In this document: in pieces, positions 7,030 through 15,349 of the stretch
Layout of the letters: each line of letters begins with the position of its first letter
Position numbering within the stretch: position 1 is the first letter of the stretch
Source of the DNA: Bacillota bacterium
Lineage (GTDB): Bacteria; Bacillota; Negativicutes; Sporomusales; UBA7701
DNA: 64,000 bases
Direction: 5' to 3'
Assembly (NCBI GenBank): GCA_023415775.1
Contig: JAEZJM010000011.1
Span: forward strand, 1 to 64,000
Position numbers and translations under genes: made by a program
Notes under the pieces: generated by a model
Told to the model about the DNA's origin: nothing
The model's database searches: none
The model's input: only the letters and a program-made list of their open reading frames with translations

Positions 7030-8293
7030 TCTCGAAATCGAAAACGTGAAGCGTGTTAAGGCGGTCCGGCTGGAGCCGACACCTAACGGCCTCACCGTGA
7101 TTGGCGGTAAGAATGGTCAAGGCAAAACTTCCGTTTTGGATGGCATCGCCTGGGCCCTCGGAGGCGACAAATACAAGCCGACTACGCCGGAACGGGAAGG
7201 CTCCATGGTGCCGCCGTCTCTCAAGGTCACGCTGAGCAATGGCCTGGTCGTTGAACGCTCCGGCAAAAACAGCACCCTCAAGGTAACCGACCCCCAGGGC
7301 AACAAGGGCGGCCAGCAGCTGCTGAATGAATTTGTCGAGCAACTGGCGCTCGACCTGCCCCGGTTCATGGCGGCCACCAGCAAGGAAAAGGCCGCTACAC
7401 TCCTGCGGATCATCGGCGTTGAGGACCAACTGAAAGCGCTGGAGACGAAACGGGATCAGCTTTTTAACCGCCGGACCGAGATTGGCCGCATCGCCGATCA
7501 GAAAAGGGCTCATGCCGCTGAACTCCCTCATTATCCCGATGCACCGGCCGCGCCGGTGAGCGCGACTGCACTTATTACCCAGCAGCAGGACATCCTGGCC
7601 AGAAACGGCGAGAACGCCCGCAAACGCCAGCACGCGGCGGAGATCGCGAGAAATGTCGATTTCCTAAAGGCGAAAGTGGACCGGCTGACGGAAGAATTGG
7701 CGCAGGCTACCATCGCCTATCAGACCGCCATGGGCGACCTGGCCATCGCAAACAAATCAGCCGAGGACCTGATCGACGAGAGCACGGCCGAGCTTGAGGA
7801 GAACCTGGCCAACATCGAAGCCATCAACGCTAAGGTGCGCGCCAACATGGACCGGGAAAAGGCCGTGCTCGACGCGGACGACTATTCGGGGCAGTATGAC
7901 ATTTTGACCGGCGATATCAACCAGGTGCGCCAGGAGATTACCGACCTGCTGAACGGCGCCAACCTGCCGCTGCCGGAGCTCACGGTGGAAAACGGGGAAC
8001 TGCTCTATCGCAAGTACGCCTGGGACAACATGAGCGGTTCGGACCAGCTGAAGGTGGCGGTGGCCATTGTCCGCCGGTTGAACCCGAATTGTGGGTTCGT
8101 CCTAATGGACAAGCTCGAGCAGATGGATGCCGATACGATGAAGGAATTTGGCACCTGGCTAGAAGCCGAGGGGCTGCAGGTCATCGCGACCCGGGTAACG
8201 ACGTCGAAGGACGAGGCCACGATCATCATCAGCGACGGCTACGCCGAAGAAGGAGCCGAGCAAAAAAGCACATGGGAAAGGGGGAAATTCTAA
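7010..8293 (+). CDS. RecF/SbcC-like AAA ATPase
   Basis: The start is ATG 7010 behind AAGAAAGGA; an upstream in-frame codon would lie inside the preceding gene. The 427-residue protein is a short SMC-like ATPase: Walker A G-G-K-N-G-Q-G-K-T-S near residue 35, ~180 residues of coiled coil rich in Ala, Glu and Lys, an ABC-type signature region (N-M-S-G-S-D-Q-L-K) near residue 342 and a Walker B-like V-L-M-D-K-L-E-Q. The usual D-E of Walker B is altered to D-K-L-E, which may be normal for this phage subfamily. Family role: DNA-end processing and recombination. It precedes Sak4-like and SSB-like genes, supporting a recombination module. Confidence 0.75.
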   Translation: MSLKINNLEIENVKRVKAVRLEPTPNGLTVIGGKNGQGKTSVLDGIAWALGGDKYKPTTPEREGSMVPPSLKVTLSNGLVVERSGKNSTLKVTDPQGNKGGQQLLNEFVEQLALDLPRFMAATSKEKAATLLRIIGVEDQLKALETKRDQLFNRRTEIGRIADQKRAHAAELPHYPDAPAAPVSATALITQQQDILARNGENARKRQHAAEIARNVDFLKAKVDRLTEELAQATIAYQTAMGDLAIANKSAEDLIDESTAELEENLANIEAINAKVRANMDREKAVLDADDYSGQYDILTGDINQVRQEITDLLNGANLPLPELTVENGELLYRKYAWDNMSGSDQLKVAVAIVRRLNPNCGFVLMDKLEQMDADTMKEFGTWLEAEGLQVIATRVTTSKDEATIIISDGYAEEGAEQKSTWERGKF

Positions 8294-9459
8294 TGGCACT
8301 CAAGATTACCCGCGGGTTCGTGTGGAAGGCGCAGAAGGTGGTCGTATACGGCCCTGAGGGCATCGGCAAGTCGACGTTCGCCTCGCAGTTCCCCGAACCG
8401 CTGTTCATCGATACTGAGGGCAGCACGAATCTCCTAGACGTTGCCAGGCTGCCACGGCCTACCAGTTGGACCATACTGCTGGCTATGGTCCAGGAGGTCA
8501 AGGCCACGCCGGGCTGCTGCAAGACGCTGATCATCGATACGATGGACTGGGCGGAGCAGTTATGTGTTGCCCATGTCTGCGCCATCCATGGCAAGAAGGG
8601 AATCGAGGACTTCGGGTATGGTAAGGGCCATGTGTTCGTCAAGGAAGAGATCGGCAAGTTCCTCAACCTCCTCCAGGACGTTATCGATGCCGGGATTAAT
8701 GTTGTCCTGACGGCCCACACGCAGATCCGCAAGTTTGAACTCCCCGACGAGTGCGGCAGCTACGACCGCTATGAGCTAAAGCTGGGCAACAAGACCGGCG
8801 GGCAGACCTCGGCGCTGGTCAAGGAATGGGCAGACATGGTGTTATTCGCCAACTATAAACAATTCGTCGTCGAGATCGACAACAAAAAGAAGGTTCAGGG
8901 CGGCGCCCGGGTTATGCACACTGTGCATCACTCCTGCTGGGACGCCAAGAACCGGCACGACCTAAAACCGGAGCTCCCGTTTGAATTCGCCCAAATCGCT
9001 TATTGCGTTCCCAATCATGAGGTTGGCGAAGCAGCGAAACTAGCTGCCCAGCCTGCGGCCGCCCCCGCAGCTAAAACGCCGGCCCCCGCCGAGCCCGCGA
9101 AGGAAGCCCCCGCCGCTGCTCCGGCAGCGCAAGCCTCGCCGAAGGAGAAGGCCAGGGAGGAAAAACCGGCGCCGCTTCAGCAGGAAAAATCTCCGCCCGC
9201 GGGCGACAACAAGACGGCAGCGGTTAGTCCCAGGGCGCCGGATAACCTGCAGGAGTTGCCGAAGCCGCTGGCCGACCTGATGGCAGCAAACAGCGTGACG
9301 GTCGCCGAGATTCAACAGGTCGTCGCCATGAAGGGCTATTATCCCCAGGACACCCCTGTGCGAAATTACGACCCGGACTTCATCGACGGTGTACTGGTCG
9401 GGGCCTGGGACCAGGTACTGGCTCTGGTCGTCGATGTCAGACAAATACCATTTCAATAA
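8293..9459 (+). CDS. Sak4-like RecA-fold NTPase (phage recombination)
   Basis: The ATG at 8293 overlaps the previous stop (TAATG). The 388-residue product has Walker A G-P-E-G-I-G-K-S-T at residues ~20-28, Walker B T-L-I-I-D-T-M-D-W at ~79-87 and a later V-V-L-T-A-H-T segment, as in phage Sak4-type RecA-like single-strand annealing/recombination ATPases. Residues ~250-315 are a Pro/Ala/Lys low-complexity linker joined to a small C-terminal domain of unknown type. It sits between the SMC-like ATPase and the SSB candidate, which fits cooperative recombination. The long linker is unusual, but the frame is intact. Confidence 0.75.
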   Translation: MALKITRGFVWKAQKVVVYGPEGIGKSTFASQFPEPLFIDTEGSTNLLDVARLPRPTSWTILLAMVQEVKATPGCCKTLIIDTMDWAEQLCVAHVCAIHGKKGIEDFGYGKGHVFVKEEIGKFLNLLQDVIDAGINVVLTAHTQIRKFELPDECGSYDRYELKLGNKTGGQTSALVKEWADMVLFANYKQFVVEIDNKKKVQGGARVMHTVHHSCWDAKNRHDLKPELPFEFAQIAYCVPNHEVGEAAKLAAQPAAAPAAKTPAPAEPAKEAPAAAPAAQASPKEKAREEKPAPLQQEKSPPAGDNKTAAVSPRAPDNLQELPKPLADLMAANSVTVAEIQQVVAMKGYYPQDTPVRNYDPDFIDGVLVGAWDQVLALVVDVRQIPFQ

Positions 9460-9480
9460 AAATTAGAGGAGGAAACGACG

Positions 9481-9957
9481 ATGGCTTACAACAACGAATT
9501 TGGTGGAACTGACGTAGGGATGGAACTGGACTGGGATTCGGAGATCGAGAAAGAATCTCCGGAATTCATTACGCTGCCCGAGGGCGAGTATGAATTCGAG
9601 GTCATCAGCTTCGAGCGCGCCCGCTTCAATGGCAGCGAGAAGATGCCGGCCTGTAATCAGGCAAAACTGAAACTGCAGGTAAAAGTACCTGAAGGCATAG
9701 CGACAATCAACCACAACCTTTTCCTGCATTCCCGGACCGAGGGCATCCTGAGCGCGTTTTTCAACTGCATAGGCCAGAAGAAACATGGCGAAAAGCTGAA
9801 GATGGACTGGAATAAAGTCATCGGCTCTAAAGGGCGTGCCAAGATCGGTCCCCGCGTCTACGACGGGAAAACCTTCAACGAGGTCAAGCGTTTCCTGGAG
9901 CCTGCGGAAGAAGCCCAGCCCGCCGGCAGCAAGAAGTTCCAAACCGGTAAATTCTAA
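9481..9957 (+). CDS. DUF669-like phage protein, probable single-stranded DNA-binding
   Basis: A 158-residue protein behind AGAGGAGG. The order is an acidic N-terminus, L-P-E-G-E-Y-E-F-E-V, A-K-L-K-L-Q-V, a G-K-A-K-I-G-like segment (here G-R-A-K-I-G) and an N-E-V-K-R-F-L strand with a Lys/Phe-ending tail. This matches DUF669 proteins, which occupy the SSB position in many Firmicutes phages. Function as SSB is inferred from that synteny: Sak4-type ATPases are usually encoded next to their cognate SSB. Its stop overlaps the helicase start. Confidence 0.7.
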   Translation: MAYNNEFGGTDVGMELDWDSEIEKESPEFITLPEGEYEFEVISFERARFNGSEKMPACNQAKLKLQVKVPEGIATINHNLFLHSRTEGILSAFFNCIGQKKHGEKLKMDWNKVIGSKGRAKIGPRVYDGKTFNEVKRFLEPAEEAQPAGSKKFQTGKF

Positions 9958-11552
9958 TGGAAGACCGGGCATATCAGCGGGAGGCCAAGGCGGCGATTTT
10001 CCGGGAGTGGGAATCCGGCAATCGGAAAACGCTGCTCGTCCTCCCGACGGGCACGGGGAAAACCATCGTCTTTGCCAAGGTGGCCGAAGACTGCGTTAGG
10101 GCCGGTGAGCGGGTGCTGATACTCGCTCACCGGGCTGAGCTCCTGGACCAGGCCGCCGACAAAATCAAGAAGGCCACAGGCCTTGTTACCGCGGTGGAAA
10201 AGGCGGAGCAAAGCTGCCTGGGGAGCTGGTACCGGATCGTCGTCGGCTCGGTGCAGTCCCTCATGCGTGAGACGCGGCTGCGGCAATTCGACAAGAAATA
10301 TTTTAACAAGGTTATTGTCGATGAAGCCCACCATGCTCTCTCAGACAGCTACCAGAATGTTCTGCAGCACTTCGAGGAGGCCGACGTCCTCGGGGTTACA
10401 GCCACACCTGATCGCGGCGACATGCGCAACCTCGGCCAGTATTTCGACAGCTTGGCCTATGAGTACACGCTGCCCAAGGCTATCCGGGAAGGGTACCTGT
10501 GCAAGATCACGGCGCAGACCATCCCGCTCAAGCTCGACCTGACCGGCGTGGGGATGCAGAGCGGCGACTTCAAGGCTGCCGACCTCGGGACGGCCCTGGA
10601 CCCCTATCTCCACCAGATCGCCGAGGAGATGAAAAAATACTGCCAGGGGCGGAAGACCGTCGTTTTCCTGCCCCTGATCAAGACCAGTCAAAAGTTCAGG
10701 GATATTCTCGCCCAGGCAGGCTTTCGGGCCGCCGAGGTCAACGGCACCAGCGACGACCGGGCCGAAGTGTTAGCGGATTTCGACGCTGGCCGATATGACG
10801 TGCTCTGCAATTCGATGTTGCTTACCGAGGGTTGGGACTGCCCGAGCGTGGACTGCATCATCGTCCTCAGGCCGACGAAGATTCGCAGCCTGTACTGTCA
10901 GATGGTTGGCCGCGGTACCCGCCTGCACCCCGGGAAGGAAGAGCTCCTGCTGCTGGATTTCCTCTGGCATACGGAGCGCCATGAGCTCTGCCGGCCGGCC
11001 CACCTGATCGCCACCAACGAGGAAGTCGCCAAGCGGATGACCGAGAAGCTCGAGGAAGCCGGCTGCCCGCTCGATATCGAGGCGGTGGAGACGGCCGCGG
11101 CCGAAGATGTGGTGGCGGCCAGGGAAGAAGCCCTGGCCAAGAAACTGGCGGAAATGAAGTCCCGAAAGCGCAAGCTCGTCGACCCGCTCCAGTTCGAGAT
11201 GTCGATTCAGGCTGAAGACTTGTCGAGCTACACCCCTGCATTTGGATGGGAATGTGGGCCGCCCAGCGAAAGCCAGGTTAAAACACTGGAGAAGTTGGGC
11301 ATCTTCCCCGACGAGATCGATAATGCCGGCAAAGCGTCGAAGCTCCTGGACCGGCTCAACATCCGGCGGATGGAAGGGCTTACGACTCCCAAGCAGATCC
11401 GCTTCCTGGAGAGCCGCGGCTTCCAGCATGTCGGCACCTGGCAGTTTGAGCACGCAAAAAAACTGATCGACCGGATCGCGGCCCAGGGCTGGCACATCCC
11501 GCCAGGTATCGTTCCCCAAAACTACCACCCCGAGGTGAGAGACATTGGATAA
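9957..11552 (+). CDS. superfamily 2 DEAD/DEAH-box helicase
   Basis: The 531-residue protein has all main SF2 motifs: Q-R-E-A near the start, Walker A L-P-T-G-T-G-K-T (residues ~28-35), D-E-A-H at ~122-125, T-A-T-P-D at ~149, a helicase C domain with L-T-E-G-W-D-C-P and motif VI Q-M-V-G-R-G-T-R-L near residue 317. The C-terminal ~100 residues contain a helical region with two L-x-x-L-G-I/R-x-F repeats (S-Q-V-K-T-L-E-K and K-Q-I-R-F-L-E-S), probably for partner or DNA contact. It should unwind DNA or RNA during phage replication. It overlaps the primase-helicase gene by 8 nt. Confidence 0.85.
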   Translation: MEDRAYQREAKAAIFREWESGNRKTLLVLPTGTGKTIVFAKVAEDCVRAGERVLILAHRAELLDQAADKIKKATGLVTAVEKAEQSCLGSWYRIVVGSVQSLMRETRLRQFDKKYFNKVIVDEAHHALSDSYQNVLQHFEEADVLGVTATPDRGDMRNLGQYFDSLAYEYTLPKAIREGYLCKITAQTIPLKLDLTGVGMQSGDFKAADLGTALDPYLHQIAEEMKKYCQGRKTVVFLPLIKTSQKFRDILAQAGFRAAEVNGTSDDRAEVLADFDAGRYDVLCNSMLLTEGWDCPSVDCIIVLRPTKIRSLYCQMVGRGTRLHPGKEELLLLDFLWHTERHELCRPAHLIATNEEVAKRMTEKLEEAGCPLDIEAVETAAAEDVVAAREEALAKKLAEMKSRKRKLVDPLQFEMSIQAEDLSSYTPAFGWECGPPSESQVKTLEKLGIFPDEIDNAGKASKLLDRLNIRRMEGLTTPKQIRFLESRGFQHVGTWQFEHAKKLIDRIAAQGWHIPPGIVPQNYHPEVRDIG

Positions 11553-13770
11553 GATGGATCTGCTCCCGCTGCTCGACTATATCGACCCCGCCAACCTTTC
11601 TTATCAGGAGTGGACGAATGTTGGCATGGCGCTCAAGCATGAGGGCTATACGGCCAGCGCCTGGGACGCATGGAGCAAACGGGACGCCGCCCGCTACCGG
11701 CCCGGGGAGTGTTTCAAAAAATGGGGCTCTTTTCAGGGCTCGAGCACACCGGTCACCGCGGGGACCATCGTGGATATGGCCAAGGATGGGGGCTGGGAGG
11801 CCCCCAGGGCCGTCCGGGATGATTATGAGATAGAATGGGAAGGCACTATCGGTATCGACAAGGCGGATCGAGTTATCATCGATAAAAACTGGATCGAGGG
11901 CCGCGAACTCGTCGAGCCGGAGAACTGGAATCCGGTGAAAGACCTTACCACCTATCTGGAGACGCTTTTCGACAGCTCGGAGAATGTCGGCTATGTCACC
12001 AGCAGCTGGGAGAAGGACGGGAAATATTTACCCACGAAAGGCAACTGGGACCGCACAGCCGGCCAGCTCATCGAGGAGTTGAATATCTGCGACGGAGATA
12101 TCGGCGCGGTATTCGGTGATTACAAGTCGGAATGCGGAGCATGGATCCGCTTCAATCCCCTTGACGGCAAGGGCGTAAAAAACGAGAACGTTACCGAGTT
12201 CCGGTTCGCGCTGGTGGAATCCGATCACCTGGAACTTGAAAAGCAAAACGAGATCATTCGCGCCCTGGAGCTGCCGGTGGCTTGCCTGGTCCATTCTGGG
12301 AAGAAGAGCCTGCACGCCATTGTGCGCATCGATGCGGCCAACTACGAGGAGTACCGCAAGCGCGTCGATTACCTTTACGCTGTCTGTAAGAAGAACGGGC
12401 TGGAGATCGACACCCAGAACAGGAACCCGTCGAGGTTGTCGCGCATGCCCGGTGTCGTCCGCCAGAGGAATAAGCAGTGGCTCATCGACACGAATATCGG
12501 CAAAGCAAACTTCACTGAGTGGAAGGAATGGATCGAAAGCGTCAACGATGACCTGCCGGAGCCGGAGAACATGGCGGGGGCCTGGGATAATCTCCCCGAC
12601 CTGGCCCCGACCCTGATAGACGGTATCCTGCGACAGGGGCATAAGATGCTTATGGCCGGGCCGTCGAAGGCGGGGAAGTCGTTTGGGCTCATAGAACTCT
12701 GCTGCGCGATCGCCGAGGGGCGCAAGTGGCTGTCATGGGACTGTTCCCAAGGCAAGGTTTTGTATGTCAATCTGGAGCTGGACCGGGCCAGCTGCCTGCA
12801 TCGTTTCAAGGACGTCTATCAGGCCCTCGGCTGGCAGCCGAAAAACATCAACAATATCGATATATGGAACCTTCGCGGCAAGTCTATCCCCATGGATAAG
12901 CTGGCGCCTAAGCTGATCAGGCGCGCGGCGAAGAAAAACTATATCGCCATCATCATTGACCCGATCTATAAAATCATCACCGGTGACGAAAACAGCGCCG
13001 ACCAAATGGCGAATTTCTGCAATCAGTTCGATAAGGTTTGCACCGAACTCGGCTGCGCGGTGATTTACTGCCATCACCATTCTAAGGGCGCTCAGGGCGG
13101 CAAGCGATCGATGGATCGGGCCTCTGGTTCCGGAGTGTTCGCCCGCGATCCCGACGCGCTTCTGGACCTCATAGAGCTGGAGGTAACGGAAGCCCTACAG
13201 AAGCAGGAGGAGCATAAGGCCGTCTGTGCGGCCTGCGAGGCATTCCTGAGAGCGAACCGCCCGGGCTGGGAGGATGATGTCTCCCAGGACGACCGGCTTA
13301 GCGAGAGGGCCATGATGGACTATTGCAGGCGGGTAGTGTCGCAGGATAAATACATCGAACTGGTCAACAATTTCGTCTACCCGGCCCGGCAGCGGGCACG
13401 GCAGCGGACGGCCTGGCGCATTGAAGGGACGCTGCGCGAGTTTCCAAAGTTCGCGCCGGTTAACCTGTGGTTTGATTACCCGGTGCACTATGTCGATAAA
13501 ATCGGCGTCCTGAAGGACGTTGATGCCGACGCCGATCAACCGACATGGAGAAGAAACTTTAAAAGGAAGAAGTCCCCGGCTGATAGCAAAAAGGAACGCG
13601 GGACATCCCTCGAAACAGCTTTTGAGGCGGCCGGATTTGAAGGTCAGCCGACAGTAAAAAGTATGGCCGAATACATCGGCGTAACGGAAAAAACTGTAAG
13701 AAACCGCATAAAAGAGCACGGTAATTTTGCTGTCGATGTGCACGGTGCGGTTTTCAGAAAGGAGAAGTGA
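11545..13770 (+). CDS. phage primase-helicase (AEP-like primase + AAA_25 ATPase + HTH)
   Basis: Start TTG 11545 or ATG 11554, behind AGGTGAGAG. Domains in the 741-residue product: a PriCT-2-like N-terminus (Y-Q-E-W-T-N-V-G-M-A-L-K, residues ~12-70); a primase-like region (~200-330) with F-A-L-V-E-S-D, L-V-H-S-G-K-K-S-L-H-A-I and N-P-S-R-L-S-R-M-P; a RepA/AAA_25 ATPase with Walker A A-G-P-S-K-A-G-K-S (~369-377) and Walker B I-A-I-I-I-D-P-I-Y; and a C-terminal helix-turn-helix (M-A-E-Y-I-G-V-T-E-K-T-V-R-N). It should prime and unwind DNA at the origin. The iteron array begins 25 nt after its stop. Confidence 0.8.
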   Translation: MDKMDLLPLLDYIDPANLSYQEWTNVGMALKHEGYTASAWDAWSKRDAARYRPGECFKKWGSFQGSSTPVTAGTIVDMAKDGGWEAPRAVRDDYEIEWEGTIGIDKADRVIIDKNWIEGRELVEPENWNPVKDLTTYLETLFDSSENVGYVTSSWEKDGKYLPTKGNWDRTAGQLIEELNICDGDIGAVFGDYKSECGAWIRFNPLDGKGVKNENVTEFRFALVESDHLELEKQNEIIRALELPVACLVHSGKKSLHAIVRIDAANYEEYRKRVDYLYAVCKKNGLEIDTQNRNPSRLSRMPGVVRQRNKQWLIDTNIGKANFTEWKEWIESVNDDLPEPENMAGAWDNLPDLAPTLIDGILRQGHKMLMAGPSKAGKSFGLIELCCAIAEGRKWLSWDCSQGKVLYVNLELDRASCLHRFKDVYQALGWQPKNINNIDIWNLRGKSIPMDKLAPKLIRRAAKKNYIAIIIDPIYKIITGDENSADQMANFCNQFDKVCTELGCAVIYCHHHSKGAQGGKRSMDRASGSGVFARDPDALLDLIELEVTEALQKQEEHKAVCAACEAFLRANRPGWEDDVSQDDRLSERAMMDYCRRVVSQDKYIELVNNFVYPARQRARQRTAWRIEGTLREFPKFAPVNLWFDYPVHYVDKIGVLKDVDADADQPTWRRNFKRKKSPADSKKERGTSLETAFEAAGFEGQPTVKSMAEYIGVTEKTVRNRIKEHGNFAVDVHGAVFRKEK

Positions 13771-13794
13771 GGAAGGAAAAAGTCGGTGTTTCTC

Positions 13795-13919
13795 CGAGAT
13801 TTTCCTGTCAGGAAATTCTCGGTAACGTTTCGAGATTTTCCTGACAGGAAAGTAAAAAATATCGAGATTTTCCTATCAGGAAAAAGTCGGGAAATTATCG
13901 AGATTTTCCTGACAGGAAA
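13795..13919 (+). repeat. four-copy iteron array, candidate replication origin
   Basis: Four near-identical 21-bp units start at 13795, 13831, 13863 and 13899 (steps of 36, 32 and 36 bp). Each begins CGAGATTTTCCT and ends in AGGAAA, so each contains a dyad TTTCCTG-A/T-CAGGAAA; copy 3 has one changed base (CCTATCAGG). The array lies directly downstream of the primase-helicase and just before an AT-rich block. This is the usual layout of a replicon origin bound by its own initiator. An operator array for a repressor is the alternative. Confidence 0.6.
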
Positions 13920-13920
13920 C

Positions 13921-13950
13921 GACCTATATATACTACGTATATATATCCGC
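13921..13950. other. AT-rich alternating block next to iterons, possible unwinding element
   Basis: Immediately after the last iteron lies an almost pure alternating TA run broken by CTACG in the centre, itself nearly palindromic. In iteron origins such a block is where strands first open. Function is inferred from position and composition only. Confidence 0.4.
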
Positions 13951-13983
13951 TTCGCTTTCCCTCACGGTCAAGGGGAAAAAATA

Positions 13984-14009
13984 GTCGGGGGCGTAGGAAG
14001 CCCCCCGAC
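13984..14009 (+). terminator. strong GC hairpin downstream of replication operon
   Basis: An eight-base-pair perfect stem (GTCGGGGG with CCCCCGAC) around a ten-base loop, followed by a short T-rich stretch (ATACTTTTCC). It would end transcripts from the replication genes before the small gene at 14066. The trailing T-run is weak, so partial read-through or an RNA-processing role is possible. Confidence 0.5.
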
Positions 14010-14065
14010 ATACTTTTCCCTTCCTTGACAATAAAAATTTTCCCAACAAAAGGAGATGGGTAAAA

Positions 14066-14212
14066 ATGGAAAAGCCGTCTTGCTATAGACCGAACGAAGA
14101 TACTTACCCGTTATGCAAAGGTGCGGAGCATCCAGTTGATTTTGCGGAAGCTGATTGTATTCGTTGCAACTTGTACGAAGATATGGACGAGAGTATTTAT
14201 GCCGGCGATTGA
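14066..14212 (+). CDS. small Cys-rich phage protein (48 aa)
   Basis: ATG 14066 follows AAAAGGAGATGG. The 48-residue product has four Cys: one near residue 6, one in P-L-C-K-G, and C-I-R-C near residue 31, so a single zinc or Fe site is plausible. Its 3' end overlaps the RusA start by 14 nt. Acidic tail (E-D-M-D-E-S). No family recognised. Confidence 0.5.
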   Translation: MEKPSCYRPNEDTYPLCKGAEHPVDFAEADCIRCNLYEDMDESIYAGD

Positions 14213-14594
14213 ATTCTTTGTCGCCATGCTGCCTCCGACCGTAACGCACCAAGAAAAGCAGGTTACGGTGGTAAAGGGGAAGCCGGTGTTTTATGAGCCC
14301 GATGAACTGAAAGACGCCAGACAGAAGCTTGCCGCGCACATGGCCAGGCATGTACCACCTGAGCGGCTTACTGGGCCCGTGCAGCTGATTACAAAGTGGT
14401 GCTATCCCAGGGGGAAGCGCGGTAATGGTGAGTATAAGACCACCAAACCCGACACGGACAATATGATCAAGCTGCTCAAGGATGTAATGACGGATCTGGG
14501 CTTCTGGGTGGATGATGCTCAGGTGGCCAGCGAGGTGACGGAAAAGTTTTGGGCGGAGGTGCCGGGTATTTATGTCCGGATCAGGAAGCTATGA
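14199..14594 (+). CDS. rusA: RusA-like Holliday junction resolvase
   Basis: I place the start at ATG 14199, since the longer frame would run through the preceding small gene. The 131-residue product matches RusA in length and in its signature: basic segment K-W-C-Y-P-R-G-K-R, K-P-D-T-D-N-M-I-K near residue 83 and D-L-G-F-W-V-D-D-A-Q-V near 101. The Asp residues in these two motifs are the expected Mg2+ ligands. RusA dimers cleave four-way junctions during recombination or before packaging. It sits at the end of the replication block, as is typical. Confidence 0.85.
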   Translation: MPAIEFFVAMLPPTVTHQEKQVTVVKGKPVFYEPDELKDARQKLAAHMARHVPPERLTGPVQLITKWCYPRGKRGNGEYKTTKPDTDNMIKLLKDVMTDLGFWVDDAQVASEVTEKFWAEVPGIYVRIRKL

Positions 14595-14617
14595 AAAACG
14601 CAAGCGCTTGCGGTTTT
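14594..14617 (+). terminator. palindromic hairpin after rusA
   Basis: A perfect 14-base palindrome CGCAAGCGCTTGCG flanked by A-run on the left and GTTTT on the right. It could form a rho-independent terminator on either strand between rusA and the late regulator. The T-run is only four bases long. Confidence 0.4.
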
Positions 14618-14672
14618 GTGAAGAATACTCCGCCGACGTTACGACGCAGGCAAGATTAGGTGAGGAGGTACC

Positions 14673-15200
14673 ATGACCAATAAAGAGCAGATCGCGAAGT
14701 GGGCTGCCGAGGCCGCGCTTGAATTTGTGGAGAAACGCCAGGAAAAAGAAAAAAAGTCTCGTTATGATCGTCGCCTCCGCAACACCAGATTACTCCTCCG
14801 AAACTACGGTCTCTTGAAAAACCATTGCGAAAAGTCGGTCTATAACCTTCAACAGATTCCTGTCGACAACGCTATCGATATACTGGATGCCATCGACAAG
14901 ATGGACGGTACCGCTTATATCGAATCAATCAAGAAGTCAGTAACAAAAACGTACATAATCATCAACCATGTCGACAGAATGCTCGAACTTTACGAGGTTT
15001 ATTGTCAGAAATCAAAACAAGAAGAAGATCGTCGTCGGTACCGCGTATTAATTGCATCTTATTTCGATAGTGTCGAAGTGTCAGAAATAATGCGCCGTGA
15101 GAACATCGAGGAGCGCACCTATTACCGTGATATGCGAGATGCTATCGACATTTTGAGTGCTTTGATATTCGGGATAGATAGTCTTCAGGACATGTCATAA
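14673..15200 (+). CDS. ArpU/RinA-like late-gene transcription regulator
   Basis: A 175-residue, Lys/Arg/Tyr-rich protein behind GAGGAGG. The C-terminal ~70 residues contain a sigma-region-4-like helix-turn-helix (R-Y-R-V-L-I-A-S-Y-F...E-I-M-R-R-E-N-I-E-E-R-T-Y-Y-R-D-M-R). Size, composition and position just before the packaging genes match ArpU-type regulators that switch on late (structural and lysis) transcription in Gram-positive phages. A terminator follows at 15257, so its own transcript is separated from the inserted cassette downstream. Confidence 0.65.
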   Translation: MTNKEQIAKWAAEAALEFVEKRQEKEKKSRYDRRLRNTRLLLRNYGLLKNHCEKSVYNLQQIPVDNAIDILDAIDKMDGTAYIESIKKSVTKTYIIINHVDRMLELYEVYCQKSKQEEDRRRYRVLIASYFDSVEVSEIMRRENIEERTYYRDMRDAIDILSALIFGIDSLQDMS

Positions 15201-15256
15201 AGATGGCAGTGACATGTCAGTCGAGCCGTGCAATAATGGTACCATAAAATAATTAT

Positions 15257-15293
15257 CCAAGGCCGCTCGCTTTTGTGGGGCGGCTTGGTTATT
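15257..15293 (+). terminator. rho-independent terminator after late regulator
   Basis: CCAAGGCCGC pairs with GCGGCTTGG (one bulged base) around a loop CTCGCTTTTGTGG, followed by TTATTTG. It closes the ArpU-like transcript and marks the left edge of the 15.3-16.9 kb cassette. Confidence 0.6.
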
Positions 15294-15349
15294 TGCAGGA
15301 AATTGCTTCCTTTTGCCGAAGTGTGGAGAAAAACGGCGAAAGGAAGTTG

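Noticed and set aside
13795..13919. Possible small CRISPR array
   Set aside because: The repeats are 21 bp with 11-15 bp gaps, too short for spacers, the gaps are AT-rich and similar, and no cas genes are near.
13786..14028. An 80-codon frame across the iteron array
   Set aside because: Its amino-acid repeats only reflect the DNA iterons; no RBS, and the region reads better as origin.
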